The notes below the pieces were generated by a model, which was not told the DNA's origin, did not search any database, and saw nothing but the letters and a program-made list of their open reading frames with translations. Position numbers and translations under genes: made by a program. A stretch of 64,000 bases of DNA from an uncultured Flavobacteriaceae bacterium (GTDB taxonomy: Bacteria; Bacteroidota; Bacteroidia; Flavobacteriales; Flavobacteriaceae): contig CANKZG010000001.1 in assembly GCA_947488435.1 (NCBI GenBank), positions 558,001 through 622,000 of the forward strand, in the 5' to 3' direction. Positions 1-10,630 of the stretch are shown piece after piece. Each line of letters begins with the position of its first letter. Position 1 is the first letter of the stretch.

Positions 1-126
1 GCCTTACTTTTTGAGCGCGTTCGAAGTGCTGTAGCCTGGTTAAAAAGTAATACATATAGTACAACAATAGTGAAATGGGAGACCAAAGCTTGGGGCGAAA
101 TTCCGGCTGACTTTGGACGTAAATAA
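1..126 (+). CDS. rnhA: Ribonuclease H, C-terminal end (partial)
   Basis: The frame is open from the first base and ends at TAA 124-126, giving 41 residues. The tail ...KAWGEIPADFGRK is typical of the end of Bacteroidota RNase HI proteins that carry an N-terminal RNA/DNA-hybrid-binding (viroplasmin-like) domain. Such enzymes cut the RNA strand of RNA-DNA hybrids. The catalytic residues lie outside the window, so the call rests only on the tail sequence. Transcription runs toward the PfkB gene, which appears to have its own promoter. Confidence 0.7.
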   Translation, partial: ALLFERVRSAVAWLKSNTYSTTIVKWETKAWGEIPADFGRK

Positions 127-177
127 GGCGCATTAAATTTTAGCATCTATCCCTGCAAATATGCCTTCACAAAAGTG

Positions 178-185
178 TATATTTG
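178..185 (+). promoter_or_regulatory. Putative -7 promoter box of the PfkB kinase gene
   Basis: TATATTTG matches the Bacteroidota -7 element TAnnTTTG. Transcription would start near 191-193, downstream of the first in-frame ATG at 161 and upstream of the ATG at 209. The box therefore argues for 209 as the true start. No clear -33 TTTG is seen. Confidence 0.5.
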
Positions 186-208
186 CAGCAAATTTTTTAA
201 AAAATAAT

Positions 209-1135
209 ATGGGGAAACTGGTAATTGTAGGTTCAGTTGCTTTTGATGCAATCGAAACTCCTTTCGGAAAAACAGATAAAATTCTAGGAGGAGCAGCGCC
301 ATTTATTGGTTTAGCTGCAGCGCAGTTTCAGGTAGATTCCGCTATTGTATCGGTTGTAGGGGAAGATTTCCCTCAAGAATATCTTGACCTTTTAGCTTCA
401 AAAAATATTGATGTTTCGGGTATAGAAATCGTTAAGGGAGGAAAAACTTTCTTTTGGAGTGGTAAATACCACAACGATTTAAATACTAGAGACACTCTCG
501 TTACAGAGTTGAATGTAATGGCCGATTTTGACCCGAAAGTTCCAGATAGTTATAAAGATGCTGAAGTAGTTATGCTGGGGAATTTACACCCTAATATACA
601 ATTAGGTGTTATTAACCAAATGACGGTTCAGCCAAAGTTAATCGTCTTAGATACTATGAACTATTGGATTGAGAATACGCCTAAGGAGCTTATGGCAGTA
701 ATCAATAAAGTAGATGTAATCACTATTAATGATGAGGAAGCTAGACAACTAACTAATGAATATTCATTGGTGAAAGCTGCAGCTAAAATCCAAGAAATGG
801 GGCCTAAATATGTGGTGATCAAAAAAGGAGAACATGGGGCCTTGTTATTTCATGATTCTCATATTTTCTTTGCGCCAGCACTTCCTTTGGAAGAGGTATT
901 TGATCCAACAGGAGCAGGAGATACTTTTGCAGGTGGTTTTGTCGGCTATATTGCACAAAGTAGAAACATTGGTTTTGAAAATTTAAAAAATGCCGTTATT
1001 CAAGGATCTAATTTGGCATCCTTTTCGGTAGAGCGTTTCGGGACCAAACGCATGACTAGTTTAACAAAAGAAGAAATTAATAAAAGATTGCTTCAATTTA
1101 AAGCTTTGACGCAATTTGATATCGCAATACAATAA
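209..1135 (+). CDS. PfkB-family carbohydrate/nucleoside kinase
   Basis: A 308-residue cytosolic sugar or nucleoside kinase of the ribokinase fold. The PfkB signature FDPTGAGDTFAGGF near the C-terminus supplies the anion hole and catalytic Asp. The N-terminus GKLVIVGSVAFDAIETPFG with a GGAAPF stretch matches the family's substrate-side motif. An in-frame ATG at 161 would add 16 unlikely residues and lies upstream of a good -7 box, so 209 is chosen. A terminator follows, then a PurF-type gene in the same direction, which hints at a purine or PRPP link. The exact substrate cannot be read from the sequence. Confidence 0.85.
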   Translation: MGKLVIVGSVAFDAIETPFGKTDKILGGAAPFIGLAAAQFQVDSAIVSVVGEDFPQEYLDLLASKNIDVSGIEIVKGGKTFFWSGKYHNDLNTRDTLVTELNVMADFDPKVPDSYKDAEVVMLGNLHPNIQLGVINQMTVQPKLIVLDTMNYWIENTPKELMAVINKVDVITINDEEARQLTNEYSLVKAAAKIQEMGPKYVVIKKGEHGALLFHDSHIFFAPALPLEEVFDPTGAGDTFAGGFVGYIAQSRNIGFENLKNAVIQGSNLASFSVERFGTKRMTSLTKEEINKRLLQFKALTQFDIAIQ

Positions 1136-1141
1136 ATAACT

Positions 1142-1166
1142 GCCCTGAAAATTCAGGGCTTTTTTA
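1142..1166 (+). terminator. Intrinsic terminator between PfkB and PurF genes
   Basis: CCCTGAA/TTCAGGG hairpin followed by CTTTTTTAA. The T run ends only about 16 bases before the PurF ATG at 1181, leaving little space for a separate promoter, so partial read-through or attenuation is possible. Confidence 0.75.
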
Positions 1167-1180
1167 ATTCGCTACAGCTC

Positions 1181-3079
1181 ATGAGTGATGCCATAAAACA
1201 CGAATGTGGAATCTCCCTAATAAGGTTATTGAAACCTTTGGACTATTACAAAAAAAAATACGGTACTGCTTTTTATGGGGTAAATAAAATGTACCTCATG
1301 ATGGAAAAACAGCATAATCGAGGTCAAGATGGTGCCGGTTTTGCAAGCATTAAATTAGATATGCAACCGGGTGAACGTTACATGAGTCGGGTACGTTCTG
1401 TAGCAAACCAACCTATTCAGGATATTTTTGCGCAAATCAATGATCGAATTAATACGGCTATAACGGAACATCCGGAATATGCAGACGATGTTGCCTTGCA
1501 GAAAAAACACATCCCCTATATTGGAGAACTGTTAATGGGTCATGTACGTTACGGTACTTTTGGTAAAAATAGTATTGAGAGTGTACATCCTTTTTTGCGC
1601 CAAAACAACTGGATGCATCGAAATCTAATCGTTGCAGGAAACTTTAATATGACTAATGTTGATGAGCTCTTCGACAATCTAGTGCAATTAGGTCAGCATC
1701 CTAAAGAAATGGCAGATACGGTAACGGTAATGGAAAAAATAGGTCATTTCTTAGATGATGCTGTGGCCAAATTATACAAAGAAATTAAAAAAGAGGTGAC
1801 CAATAAAAGAGATGCCTCTCCCCTGATTGCAAAACGACTTAACATTGCCAAAATTCTTAGAAAAGCTGCTAAAAATTGGGATGGAGGTTATGCCATGGTT
1901 GGCTTGTTAGGTCATGGAGATGCTTTTGTACTTAGAGATCCGGCAGGAATTCGTCCTACCTACTATTATCAAGATGATGAAATTATTGCTATAGCATCGG
2001 AACGCCCTGCACTGCAGACCGTGTTTAATGTAAAGTACGAGGCAATTAAGGAATTGGACCCTGGACATGCTATTATTATAAAGAAGAGTGGAGATTTTGC
2101 CATAAAATCCATTCTTCCTTCAACAGAGCGAAAAGCATGTTCCTTTGAGCGCATCTATTTTTCAAGAGGAAGTGACCAAGAAATTTACCAAGAACGAAAG
2201 GAATTAGGACGTTTATTGTTTCCTAAAATACTTGACGCTATTCAAAGTAACTTAAAAGATACTGTTTTTTCATACATTCCAAATACAGCAGAAACTTCTT
2301 TTTTTGGAATGGTAAAAGAAGCTCAAAACTATTTAAATAAGAAAAAAGAAGAGCAGATCTTAGCTTTAGGATCAGGTATCACCAAAGCAGAATTACATAA
2401 AATCCTTGATATCCGTCCCCGGATTGAAAAGGTTGCTATTAAAGATGCAAAATTAAGAACGTTTATTACCCAAGATAGCAGTAGAGATGATCTGGTAGCT
2501 CACGTTTATGATATCTCTTATGGTTCTGTAAAACAAAATGATAACCTTGTTATTATAGACGATAGTATCGTTCGTGGTACAACATTGAAGAAAAGTATTC
2601 TTAAAATACTCGATCGTCTAGGACCAAGTAAGATTGTAGTTGCTTCTTCGGCACCGCAAATTCGATATCCCGATTGCTATGGCATTGACATGGCTAAACT
2701 TGAAGATTTTATTGCTTTCAAAGCGGCACTTGCATTACATCAAGATCATAACTCTATGGCGGTAGTTGATGCAATTTACGAAAAATGCAAGCTCCAGTTA
2801 GGTGCAGAAGATGATCAAGTGATTAATTATGTAAAGGAATTTTACGCTCCTTTTACTGCGGATCAAATTTCATTGAAAATTGGGCAACTTTTAAGTCCTC
2901 CAGATATTAACGCTGAGGTTCAAATTATTTTTCAGACCATTAACAATTTACATCAAGCCTGTCCTAAAAACCTAGGTGATTGGTATTTTACCGGCGACTA
3001 TCCGACACCAGGGGGAAACAAAGTAGTTAACCGCGCATTTATTAATTTCTACGAAGGAAAAAATGAAAGGGCGTATTAA
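1181..3079 (+). CDS. purF: Amidophosphoribosyltransferase (PurF-type, long form)
   Basis: Transfers the glutamine amide to PRPP to make phosphoribosylamine, the first step of purine synthesis. It has an N-terminal class II glutamine amidotransferase domain: Cys9 in HECGIS would be the nucleophile after removal of an 8-residue leader, and RGQDGAG and GHVRYGTFG follow. The PRPP-binding motif IIDDSIVRGTT lies near residue 465, then a CYGIDMA stretch. At 632 residues it is well over the usual ~500 of PurF, and Bacteroidota can carry a second, shorter PurF. It may thus be a divergent paralogue with a regulatory or altered role. Start at ATG 1181 keeps the short propeptide. Confidence 0.85.
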   Translation: MSDAIKHECGISLIRLLKPLDYYKKKYGTAFYGVNKMYLMMEKQHNRGQDGAGFASIKLDMQPGERYMSRVRSVANQPIQDIFAQINDRINTAITEHPEYADDVALQKKHIPYIGELLMGHVRYGTFGKNSIESVHPFLRQNNWMHRNLIVAGNFNMTNVDELFDNLVQLGQHPKEMADTVTVMEKIGHFLDDAVAKLYKEIKKEVTNKRDASPLIAKRLNIAKILRKAAKNWDGGYAMVGLLGHGDAFVLRDPAGIRPTYYYQDDEIIAIASERPALQTVFNVKYEAIKELDPGHAIIIKKSGDFAIKSILPSTERKACSFERIYFSRGSDQEIYQERKELGRLLFPKILDAIQSNLKDTVFSYIPNTAETSFFGMVKEAQNYLNKKKEEQILALGSGITKAELHKILDIRPRIEKVAIKDAKLRTFITQDSSRDDLVAHVYDISYGSVKQNDNLVIIDDSIVRGTTLKKSILKILDRLGPSKIVVASSAPQIRYPDCYGIDMAKLEDFIAFKAALALHQDHNSMAVVDAIYEKCKLQLGAEDDQVINYVKEFYAPFTADQISLKIGQLLSPPDINAEVQIIFQTINNLHQACPKNLGDWYFTGDYPTPGGNKVVNRAFINFYEGKNERAY

Positions 3080-3182
3080 ACAAATTTCTGGTAAAACGCA
3101 TCTTTTTGTGCATTTCGTCGATAATTCATGTCATTTATCGTCTTTTTAACAGTTGTGCATACAGTCCACCTATTTTAGAACT

Positions 3183-3255
3183 GCCATAGCATAAGTAGGT
3201 TAAGTTCATGGTAAGATTTGGGGCAAAAAAGGTGGAGACTTCTCCACCTTTTTTA
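3183..3255 (+). ncRNA. Tandem small RNA unit 1 of 4
   Basis: A -7 like box TATTTTAG (3171-3178) lies 4 bases before the conserved block. The block starts GCCATAGCATAAGTAGG, can fold through GCCAT/ATGGT (one G-U pair) around an ~18-nt loop, continues AAGATTTGGGG, and ends in the terminator hairpin GGTGGAG-actt-CTCCACC flanked by A6 and T6. Units 2-4 repeat the same order. No reading frame is conserved. I do not recognise the RNA family. Confidence 0.75.
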
Positions 3256-3393
3256 TGTACTGCTCTTTACTAAGATTCCCAACCTTTCGTTTCTTTTTAC
3301 AATTTACCAGCTTGATTTGGTACTTTAACTTGATATATTGACGTTCGTCTAAAAAATTTTCCGCATCACTATAAACCTGTTACTTTTGGGTCT

Positions 3394-3464
3394 ACCATAG
3401 CATAAGTAGGTTAAGTTCATGGTAAGATTTGGGGAAAAGGGTGGAAGAGATTCCACCCTTTTAT
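3394..3464 (+). ncRNA. Tandem small RNA unit 2 of 4
   Basis: The -7 box TACTTTTG (3381-3388), an exact TAnnTTTG, lies 5 bases upstream of the conserved block beginning ACCATAGCATAAGTAGG. ACCAT/ATGGT closes a 5-bp stem. The terminator is GGGTGGAA-gaga-TTCCACCC with flanking A4/T4. The start lies exactly 200 bases before that of unit 3, and their transcribed parts are almost identical. Confidence 0.78.
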
Positions 3465-3593
3465 TTTTTATTTACTCTTCATATAATCTCCAAATATTGT
3501 CTTTCCAAGCGCTTCAAAGTAGTTCAACCGATTAAAGAGAAGTTTGGTCTTAAACATTTTTTACATCCGTAGCAACCTATTACTTTTGGTGTC

Positions 3594-3664
3594 ACCATAG
3601 CATAAGTAGGTTAAGTTCATGGTAAGATTTGGGGAAAAGGGTGGAAGAGATTCCACCCTTTTAT
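3594..3664 (+). ncRNA. Tandem small RNA unit 3 of 4
   Basis: The -7 box TACTTTTG (3581-3588) lies 5 bases before ACCATAGCATAAGTAGG. The hairpin, the AAGATTTGGGG linker and the terminator GGGTGGAA-gaga-TTCCACCC match unit 2. The stretch between units 2 and 3 (about 3466-3575) is not conserved, so selection appears focused on promoter, RNA and terminator. Confidence 0.78.
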
Positions 3665-3927
3665 TTTAGCATTAACCCATACTTATCAGTAATTAAATTA
3701 CTTTTTTATTTCCTCTTTTAAGGCATCTGTATAAAAGCAGTCTTAGGTTTCTCATTTTATTGAGAAAAAAGATAGAATTAATTTTATCTTTTTTATTCCT
3801 GAAAATCAATATTTTAACAGATTTTCAATCACGAATATCTCCCGCACATTACGATTTATTAAATCAAAATGTATAAAAAAACTTTATTTTCCTTTGTTAT
3901 TTGTCACAATACCAGTAATTTAGTGTC

Positions 3928-3998
3928 GCCATAGCATAAGTAGGTTAAGTTTATGGTAAGATTTGGGACGAAAAGGGTGGAGGCTTCTCCACCCTTTT
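3928..3998 (+). ncRNA. Tandem small RNA unit 4 of 4
   Basis: The -7 like box TAATTTAG (3916-3923) has TTTG 19 bases upstream and lies 4 bases before the block. The core reads GCCATAGCATAAGTAGG with TTTATGG in place of TTCATGG. The terminator GGGTGGAG-gctt-CTCCACCC carries a compensated G-C pair where units 2 and 3 have A-T. Such paired change supports a folded RNA. The unit runs toward the convergent sod gene. Confidence 0.75.
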
Positions 3999-4014
3999 CT
4001 ATTTCTGAAATTGC

Positions 4015-4048
4015 ATAAAAAAACCACCCTCTTTTGAAGGATGGTTCT
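4015..4048 (-). terminator. Terminator of sod
   Basis: On the minus strand AACCATCC pairs with GGGTGGTT (one wobble) and is followed by a T7 run, just downstream of the sod stop codon. Confidence 0.7.
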
Positions 4049-4068
4049 TACATTGTATGTTAAAAATC

Positions 4069-4677
4069 TTACTTGTTTGCTTCGTAGTTTTCAGCAACTT
4101 TGCTCCAATCAATCACGTTAAAAAATGCATTGATGTAATCTGGTCTTCTGTTTTGGTAATTTAAATAGTATGCATGTTCCCATACATCTAACCCTAAGAT
4201 AGGATAACCTCCACAGCCAACACCAGGCATCAAAGGATTATCTTGATTAGGCGTAGAACAAACTTCTATCTTACCTCCTTTATGCACACATAACCATGCC
4301 CAACCAGATCCAAATCGAGTAGCAGCCGCATTTGCAAAAGCATCTTTAAATCCCTCAAAAGAACCATAGGCTTCTGTAATTGCATCACCTAATGCTCCAG
4401 TAGGAATTCCTCCGCCATTTGGAGACATAGTTTCCCAAAACAAACTATGGTTAAAAAACCCGCCACCATTATTTCTAACAGCACCATTAGCCATGTCTAA
4501 TTCAGTCAAAATTGTTTCTATAGATTTTCCCTCTAAATCTGTTCCTTCTATAGCACCATTTAATTTAGTGGTATATCCGTTATGATGTTTTGAATGGTGT
4601 ATTTCCATTGTTCTGGCATCAATATGAGGTTCCAATGCATCGTAAGCATAAGATAGTTGTGGTAAGTCAAAAGCCAT
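4069..4677 (-). CDS. sodA: Superoxide dismutase, Mn/Fe family
   Basis: A 202-residue cytosolic SOD that converts superoxide to peroxide and oxygen. The metal ligands are visible: His27 in MEIHHSKHH, His77 in NHSLFW, and Asp164 and His168 in DVWEHAYY. Gly residues before NHSLFW and Gln145 in [10 protein letters not shown] resemble the Mn-preferring or cambialistic type rather than strict Fe enzymes, but metal use cannot be settled by sequence. Monocistronic, with its own terminator and a -7 box upstream. The start at [17 protein letters not shown] fits the family length. Confidence 0.95.
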   Translation of the reverse strand: MAFDLPQLSYAYDALEPHIDARTMEIHHSKHHNGYTTKLNGAIEGTDLEGKSIETILTELDMANGAVRNNGGGFFNHSLFWETMSPNGGGIPTGALGDAITEAYGSFEGFKDAFANAAATRFGSGWAWLCVHKGGKIEVCSTPNQDNPLMPGVGCGGYPILGLDVWEHAYYLNYQNRRPDYINAFFNVIDWSKVAENYEANK

Positions 4678-4713
4678 AATTATTTTAATTTTAAGTTATT
4701 TAATACAGTTTTT

Positions 4714-4721
4714 CAAAATTA
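4714..4721 (-). promoter_or_regulatory. Putative -7 box of sod
   Basis: The minus strand reads TAATTTTG, an exact TAnnTTTG, 36 bases upstream of the sod ATG. Confidence 0.5.
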
Positions 4722-4797
4722 CAATATTACCAGACATATTGCCGCAATTATTTGTTAAGAACTGTCTAATATTGCGTAATTTGCAACTAAAAATCTG

Positions 4798-7700
4798 GTG
4801 CCAGAAGCCTCTTTTAAAATATATGATGCCTCCGCGGGCTCTGGAAAAACATTTTCCCTCGTAAAAGAATATCTAAAGATAATTCTATCTGCCCATCAAT
4901 ACAATTCACATCGTCAAATCTTAGCAATTACATTTACCAATAAGGCCGCTAATGAAATGAAGCAACGCATTTTAGATGGTCTTTATCAAATCGGAATGGC
5001 GTCAGAATTAAATGAAATTCCTCCAATGTTTCATCTATTAAAAGATGAACTCCAGCTTACTTCAGAAGTTTTGCAGCAGCGTGCAAAAAAAAGCTTAAAA
5101 GAGATTTTACACAATTATGCTTTTTTCGACATCTCCACGATAGATAAATTTACACATCGTCTTATCCGATCCTTTGCTAAAGATTTAAAACTACCACAAA
5201 ATTTTGAAGTAGTCTTGGACTTAGATTTATTATTAGATGAAGCTATTTCTAAACTTCTTAATAAAGCTGGCACCGATACAACCCTTACGAACATCCTACT
5301 CGATTTCGCAACCGAAAAAATTGACGATGATAAAAGTTGGGATTTGAGCTGGGATTTAAAAAAAATAGGGAAACTTCTTTTTCAAGAAAACCACGAGCCA
5401 CACCTTGAAAACCTTAAAGACAAAAAACTTGATGAATTTGTTCAGTTAAAAGTTCAAATTCAGAAAAAAATAGTACAACATACTAAAAATATGGTTCTTC
5501 AAGCTTCGTCAGCGCTAACTTTAATAGATGAAAATGACTTAGCGCATTCCGATTTTATTTCCGGTTATTTCCCCAAGTTTATGCTCAAAATCCAACAAAA
5601 AGATTTAAGTATAAACTTTGATGCAGGATGGAAACAACATTTCACCACCAAACCTCTCTATGCTAAGTCCTGCCTTGAGCATACCAAACAAATCTTAGAC
5701 AAACTGCATCCAAAGTTTATTGCAATTTTTAATATACTTAAAACCGATTTTTACAGCTATGTTTTTCTGAAAAATATCTACAGCAATCTTCTTCCTTTAA
5801 CGCTTATGAATGCAATAAGATCGGAACTAAAATTAATCGAAGAAGAAAGAGATATTCTTCCGATTTCTTCTTTCAACTCTATTATATCAAAAGAAATAAG
5901 AGATCAACCTACCCCTTTTATTTATGAAAGGTTGGGCGAAAAATACCGTTATTATTTCGTAGATGAATTTCAAGACACTTCAGAATTACAATGGAAAAAC
6001 CTTATTCCCCTAGTTACAAATGCCCTAGAAAGTGAAGATTTTTCAGGAAAAACTGGTGCTCTTTTATTGGTTGGTGATGCTAAACAAGCAATTTACCGCT
6101 GGCGGGGAGGTAAAGCAGAGCAGTTTTTAAACCTTATTAATACAACAGAAAACCCCTTTGTTGTTCCCCCCAATATTGCAGTTCTGGACACCAATCGTAG
6201 GAGTTCGGAGAACATTGTAAACTTTAACAATGCTTTCTTTCAGAATATAGCTCCCTTATTTACTGATGCAACATATCAAGAATTATACAAAAAAGGAAAG
6301 CAATTCTGTAACAACCAAAAAGGAGGTTTTGTGCAATTGAGTTTTATCGCGAAAGATGTTGACGACATTGACTTAAGTTATTGTGAGTCTGTATTGCGAA
6401 ATGTTGAGGAGATACGAAAAAAAGGATACCGTTTCGAGGATATATGTGTTTTAACTAGAACCCGAAAACATGGAATCTTAATTGCAAATTTTTTAATGCA
6501 AAACAACATTAAAATTATTTCTTCAGAAACTTTACTATTACGTTCTAATCCTAAAATTGAATTCCTTGTAAATCTTTTGCAACATGTTATTCAACCAGAC
6601 GATTTAAGTATTGTATATAAATTACTTTATTTTCTAGCAGCCGATCTAGAGCATAAGCATCGTTTTATACATGAAAATCTTCATCAGTTCGACGCCTTTG
6701 CAAAGAAGGCTTATGCTTTTAATAGTGCTTCTTTGCAACGTTTATCAGTTTTTGATGGTATGGAAATAGCAATTAAGCAATTTCAGTTGTTAAGTGGAGA
6801 GGACGCTTATATTACGTATTTTATGGATTTGGTATGGGAAGTGGAACAGCGGGAAGGTACTGCCATTCATAATTTTTTAGCCTACTGGGAAACTAAAAAA
6901 GATACTGCAAGCATTGCTGCCCCTGACAATATGGATGCCATTCGAATAATGACCATTCATAAATCCAAAGGTTTGGAATTTCCTATAGTTATTTTTCCAT
7001 ATGCCGATGCTCCTATGTATCGTGAAATAGATCCTAAGGTATGGCTTCCTGTTGAACGGGATTCACTTTCCGATTTCAAAGAGGTTCTCATTAGTAAAAA
7101 ACAGGATATGGTTTATTACTCTGAAATGGCAAAAACTGTATTTCAAAAAGATCAGAATAAATTAGAATTAGACGCATTTAACATTATATACGTTGCGTTA
7201 ACCAGAGCTAGAGAAGGCCTTTATATTATTTCAAAAAAGGATCTTACCGCTAAGGGTAGTGCAAAAATGGACTATTATTCAGGACTCTTTATTAATTATC
7301 TTCAGGAAAAACAACTTTGGGACACCTCGCAAACCACCTATACATTCGGCAATCTTAACACAGCATCTCATGTGAAAAGTTTGACTTATACTGAACAATC
7401 TATATCTTATGAATACACCTATAAAAATAGGGCAAGCTTTGAAATCATTAGCACGTCTGGGGCGTTGTGGGGATCAGAAAAAGAACGAGCATTACTTGCT
7501 GGAAATAGGATACATTTGGTTTTGGAAAAAATAAAATCCGAAAAAGATATTGATATTACATTTCAACAATTGGTTACAGCTGGATTGCTAGTAAGAGAAG
7601 AGGTAACGCCCATAAAAGATAAAATTCTTCAAGTGCTTCATCATCCTGAGCTAAGTCTGTATTATAAGGAAGGTGCAACAATATTAAATGAACAAGAAAT

Positions 7701-7911
7701 TATAACTAAAAATGGGGTATTATTGCGCCCAGATAGAATTGTTATAAGGAATCAGAAGGCCACTATCATCGATTATAAAACTGGATTAAAAAACAACACA
7801 CATAAACAACAATTATATCAATATGCTGATGCTTTGGAAGCTATGGGTTATATGGTAGAAAATAAAATTCTTATTTACATACATGATACCGTAACTCCAG
7901 AATTCATATAA
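4798..7911 (+). CDS. addA: AddA/RecB-like UvrD-family helicase-nuclease
   Basis: A 1037-residue superfamily 1 helicase for double-strand break repair with a C-terminal PD-(D/E)XK nuclease. Visible motifs: Walker [10 protein letters not shown] (residues 11-19), [22 protein letters not shown] (motif II), [13 protein letters not shown] (motif III), [12 protein letters not shown], and [11 protein letters not shown] (motif VI). The nuclease site RPDRIVI...IIDYKTG lies near residues 975-1000. The start is GTG at 4798; the open frame then reads straight into the ASAGSGKTF motif as homologues do. Its likely partner is the AddB-like gene at 10671, but kbl and ompA lie between them. The kbl gene starts 11 bases downstream. 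Confidence 0.85.
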   Translation: MPEASFKIYDASAGSGKTFSLVKEYLKIILSAHQYNSHRQILAITFTNKAANEMKQRILDGLYQIGMASELNEIPPMFHLLKDELQLTSEVLQQRAKKSLKEILHNYAFFDISTIDKFTHRLIRSFAKDLKLPQNFEVVLDLDLLLDEAISKLLNKAGTDTTLTNILLDFATEKIDDDKSWDLSWDLKKIGKLLFQENHEPHLENLKDKKLDEFVQLKVQIQKKIVQHTKNMVLQASSALTLIDENDLAHSDFISGYFPKFMLKIQQKDLSINFDAGWKQHFTTKPLYAKSCLEHTKQILDKLHPKFIAIFNILKTDFYSYVFLKNIYSNLLPLTLMNAIRSELKLIEEERDILPISSFNSIISKEIRDQPTPFIYERLGEKYRYYFVDEFQDTSELQWKNLIPLVTNALESEDFSGKTGALLLVGDAKQAIYRWRGGKAEQFLNLINTTENPFVVPPNIAVLDTNRRSSENIVNFNNAFFQNIAPLFTDATYQELYKKGKQFCNNQKGGFVQLSFIAKDVDDIDLSYCESVLRNVEEIRKKGYRFEDICVLTRTRKHGILIANFLMQNNIKIISSETLLLRSNPKIEFLVNLLQHVIQPDDLSIVYKLLYFLAADLEHKHRFIHENLHQFDAFAKKAYAFNSASLQRLSVFDGMEIAIKQFQLLSGEDAYITYFMDLVWEVEQREGTAIHNFLAYWETKKDTASIAAPDNMDAIRIMTIHKSKGLEFPIVIFPYADAPMYREIDPKVWLPVERDSLSDFKEVLISKKQDMVYYSEMAKTVFQKDQNKLELDAFNIIYVALTRAREGLYIISKKDLTAKGSAKMDYYSGLFINYLQEKQLWDTSQTTYTFGNLNTASHVKSLTYTEQSISYEYTYKNRASFEIISTSGALWGSEKERALLAGNRIHLVLEKIKSEKDIDITFQQLVTAGLLVREEVTPIKDKILQVLHHPELSLYYKEGATILNEQEIITKNGVLLRPDRIVIRNQKATIIDYKTGLKNNTHKQQLYQYADALEAMGYMVENKILIYIHDTVTPEFI

Positions 7912-7922
7912 ACACTATTATT

Positions 7923-9116
7923 ATGTACGGAAAAATTAAAGATCATTTACAAAACGAACTACAGGAAATAGAAAAAGCAGGTCTCTTTAAAAAAGAGCGA
8001 ATTATTACTTCATCGCAAGATGCCGTAATACAGATTTCTACAGGAGAAGAAGTAATTAATTTTTGTGCGAATAACTATTTAGGACTCTCTTCTCATCCGG
8101 AAGTTATTCAAGCCGCCAAGGATACCATGGACTCGCATGGTTTTGGAATGTCTTCGGTTCGTTTCATTTGCGGAACACAGGACATCCACAAAACCCTAGA
8201 ACAAAAAATTGCAAATTTCTATGGTACTGAAGACACCATTTTATATGCCGCTGCCTTTGATGCTAATGGAGGGGTTTTTGAACCTTTGTTGAATGCAGAA
8301 GATGCCATTATATCCGATGCCTTAAATCACGCCTCTATTATTGACGGAGTGCGTTTGTGTAAGGCCAAGCGCTACCGTTATGCCAATAGTGATATGGAAG
8401 ATCTTGAAAAACAATTACAACAAGCTAACGCAGATAATGCCCGCTTTAAGATCATTGTCACAGATGGGGTGTTTTCTATGGATGGTATTGTAGCTCCTTT
8501 AGATAGAATTTGTGATCTTGCTGAGACCTATGATGCGTTGGTGATGATTGACGAATGTCATGCAACCGGGTTTATTGGTCCAAAAGGTAGAGGAACCTTA
8601 GAAGAAAAAAATGTAATGGACCGCATAGACATTATTACAGGAACATTAGGAAAAGCAATGGGAGGTGCGATGGGTGGCTATACTACAGGGAAAAAAGAGA
8701 TTATTGAAATATTACGACAACGTTCGAGACCATATTTATTCTCGAATTCGTTAGCTCCTGCCATCGTTGGTGCTTCTATTAAGGTATTCGATATGTTAGA
8801 AAATGACACCTCTTTACGAGATAATCTGTATGAAAACACAGCATACTTTAAAAAAGAAATGATTGCAGCCGGTTTTGATATTGTAGCCGGTAACTCGGCG
8901 ATAGTACCCGTAATGTTATATGATGCTAAGTTGGCGCAGCAAATGGCAGAAATGCTTTTACAGCAAGGTATATATGTAATAGGATTCTTTTATCCAGTAG
9001 TCCCTAAAGGCAAGGCAAGAATCCGCGTGCAATTGTCGGCTGCACATACTAAAGAACACCTAAATTTAGCCATAAAAGCATTTAAAGAAGTTGGTAATAA
9101 ATTGAATATCATATAA
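7923..9116 (+). CDS. kbl: Glycine C-acetyltransferase (2-amino-3-ketobutyrate CoA ligase)
   Basis: PLP enzyme that cleaves 2-amino-3-ketobutyrate with CoA to glycine and acetyl-CoA, the second step of threonine breakdown. It has the alpha-oxoamine synthase fold at the normal length of 397 residues. The PLP lysine is K244 in [20 protein letters not shown] and [13 protein letters not shown] are family motifs. It follows addA by 11 bases and is probably co-transcribed. No threonine dehydrogenase gene is next to it. Confidence 0.93.
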   Translation: MYGKIKDHLQNELQEIEKAGLFKKERIITSSQDAVIQISTGEEVINFCANNYLGLSSHPEVIQAAKDTMDSHGFGMSSVRFICGTQDIHKTLEQKIANFYGTEDTILYAAAFDANGGVFEPLLNAEDAIISDALNHASIIDGVRLCKAKRYRYANSDMEDLEKQLQQANADNARFKIIVTDGVFSMDGIVAPLDRICDLAETYDALVMIDECHATGFIGPKGRGTLEEKNVMDRIDIITGTLGKAMGGAMGGYTTGKKEIIEILRQRSRPYLFSNSLAPAIVGASIKVFDMLENDTSLRDNLYENTAYFKKEMIAAGFDIVAGNSAIVPVMLYDAKLAQQMAEMLLQQGIYVIGFFYPVVPKGKARIRVQLSAAHTKEHLNLAIKAFKEVGNKLNII

Positions 9117-9162
9117 TTACATAAACATATTAGTCAATATTAAGAAAAAAATAAGAAATTGA

Positions 9163-9194
9163 TTTTGTTAATAATTTTTAACAACTTACATTTG
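9163..9194 (+). promoter_or_regulatory. Strong Bacteroidota promoter of ompA
   Basis: TTTTG (9163-9167), a 19-base spacer and TACATTTG (9187-9194): a complete match to the Flavobacteriaceae -33/-7 consensus, 34 bases before the ompA ATG. This is the best promoter in the window and fits an abundant outer-membrane protein. Confidence 0.8.
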
Positions 9195-9228
9195 CCTCTA
9201 ATAAACACTTAAACTTAAACTTTTGAGC

Positions 9229-10605
9229 ATGAAACATCTTAGCAAATTATTAGTCGTTCTCCTTGTTTTCATAGGATTCAACGGCATACACGCGCAAGAC
9301 GGGAATAACCCATGGCAAATAGGATTTGGTGTCAACGCTGTTGATGCTTTCCCTACTGGTGATTCTGATGCATCTTTCCAGACTGGAAGCGTATTTAGCG
9401 AATTCTTTAATGCAAATGACCATTGGAATATCTTGCCATCCTTATCATATGTTTCTGTAAATAGATACTTAGGTGATGGTTTTACCGTAGGTTTAACAGG
9501 TTCTATCAACAGAATTGATGACTTAGGAGATACTAGGGTAGACAACTTTCAATATTTCGGAATTGATGCAGTTGTAGATTACCATTTCCTTAAAAACACC
9601 GTAGTAGATCCTTTTATTGGTCTTGGCGGGGGTTACACTTTTCTAGACAACGATGCCGTTGATGATAATGGTTTCGGAACATTTAACGGAACTGCAGGTT
9701 TTACCATATGGTTTAATGATAACCTAGGATTTATGCTTAAGACAACGTATAAAAACGCTTTTGATAGCAATCCTGGTATTTCTCACTTCCAACACTTCGC
9801 AGGTATCAATGTTAAATTTGGTGGTAAAGACACTGATGGTGACGGTATCTACGATAAAGATGACGCTTGTCCAGAAGTAGCTGGTCTTGAAGCTTTCAAC
9901 GGTTGTCCTGATGCTGATGGTGATGGAATCGAAGATGGAAAAGATAGCTGTCCTAACGAAGCTGGTTCTAAAGAAATGAATGGTTGTCCTGATTCAGATG
10001 GTGATGGTATTGCTGATAAAGATGATGCTTGTCCAAACGAAGCTGGTACTGCTGCTCTAGGTGGATGTCCTGATGCAGATGGTGATGGAATCAAAGATGG
10101 TTCTGATAACTGTCCAAATGAAGCTGGACCTGCTGAAAACAACGGATGCCCATGGCCTGATAAAGATGGTGATAGCGTTTTAGATAAAGATGATCAATGT
10201 CCTGATGTTGCTGGTACTGTTGCTAACAACGGATGTCCAGAAGTAACTGAAGAAGTTCAAAAACAATTGAACGATTACGCTAAAACAATCTTATTCGATA
10301 CAGGCAAGTCTTCTATCAAAGCTGAGTCTACAACTGTTTTAGTTGATATCATTCAGATCTTAGGAGAGTATCCTAATGCTAAATTTACAGTAGAAGGACA
10401 TACAGATAGTGTTGGTAGCGCTAAGCTTAACCAAAAACTTTCTGAGTCTAGAGCTAATGCAATTAGAGATTTCTTAATCGATAAAGGTATTGGTGCTGAC
10501 CGTTTAAGTGCTGTTGGATATGGAGAAGATAAGCCTATCGCTACAAACAATACGAGAAGCGGTAGAAAAGAAAACAGACGAGTTGAAATCAACTTACAGA
10601 AGTAA
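9229..10605 (+). CDS. OmpA-family porin with thrombospondin type 3 repeats
   Basis: A 458-residue outer-membrane protein that links the membrane to peptidoglycan. A signal peptide ends at IHAQ. A beta-barrel domain of about 180 residues follows, then five or so acidic calcium-binding TSP3 repeats of the DxDGDGIxDxxDxCP type, and a C-terminal OmpA domain with [20 protein letters not shown] and RRVEI. The ATG at 9229 is chosen over an in-frame TTG at 9223 because the signal peptide starts MKHLSKLL. It has its own strong promoter and a terminator at 10631. Confidence 0.93.
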   Translation: MKHLSKLLVVLLVFIGFNGIHAQDGNNPWQIGFGVNAVDAFPTGDSDASFQTGSVFSEFFNANDHWNILPSLSYVSVNRYLGDGFTVGLTGSINRIDDLGDTRVDNFQYFGIDAVVDYHFLKNTVVDPFIGLGGGYTFLDNDAVDDNGFGTFNGTAGFTIWFNDNLGFMLKTTYKNAFDSNPGISHFQHFAGINVKFGGKDTDGDGIYDKDDACPEVAGLEAFNGCPDADGDGIEDGKDSCPNEAGSKEMNGCPDSDGDGIADKDDACPNEAGTAALGGCPDADGDGIKDGSDNCPNEAGPAENNGCPWPDKDGDSVLDKDDQCPDVAGTVANNGCPEVTEEVQKQLNDYAKTILFDTGKSSIKAESTTVLVDIIQILGEYPNAKFTVEGHTDSVGSAKLNQKLSESRANAIRDFLIDKGIGADRLSAVGYGEDKPIATNNTRSGRKENRRVEINLQK

Positions 10606-10630
10606 AAAAGAACTAACTATAATAGTTTTA

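Noticed and set aside
3171-3999. CRISPR array
   Set aside because: The units are ~70 bases, spaced 130-265 bases apart, with promoters and terminators; there are no short spacers and no cas genes.
9849-10142. 97-residue minus-strand ORF
   Set aside because: Antisense to the repetitive TSP3 codons of ompA; composition is Ser/Pro noise.
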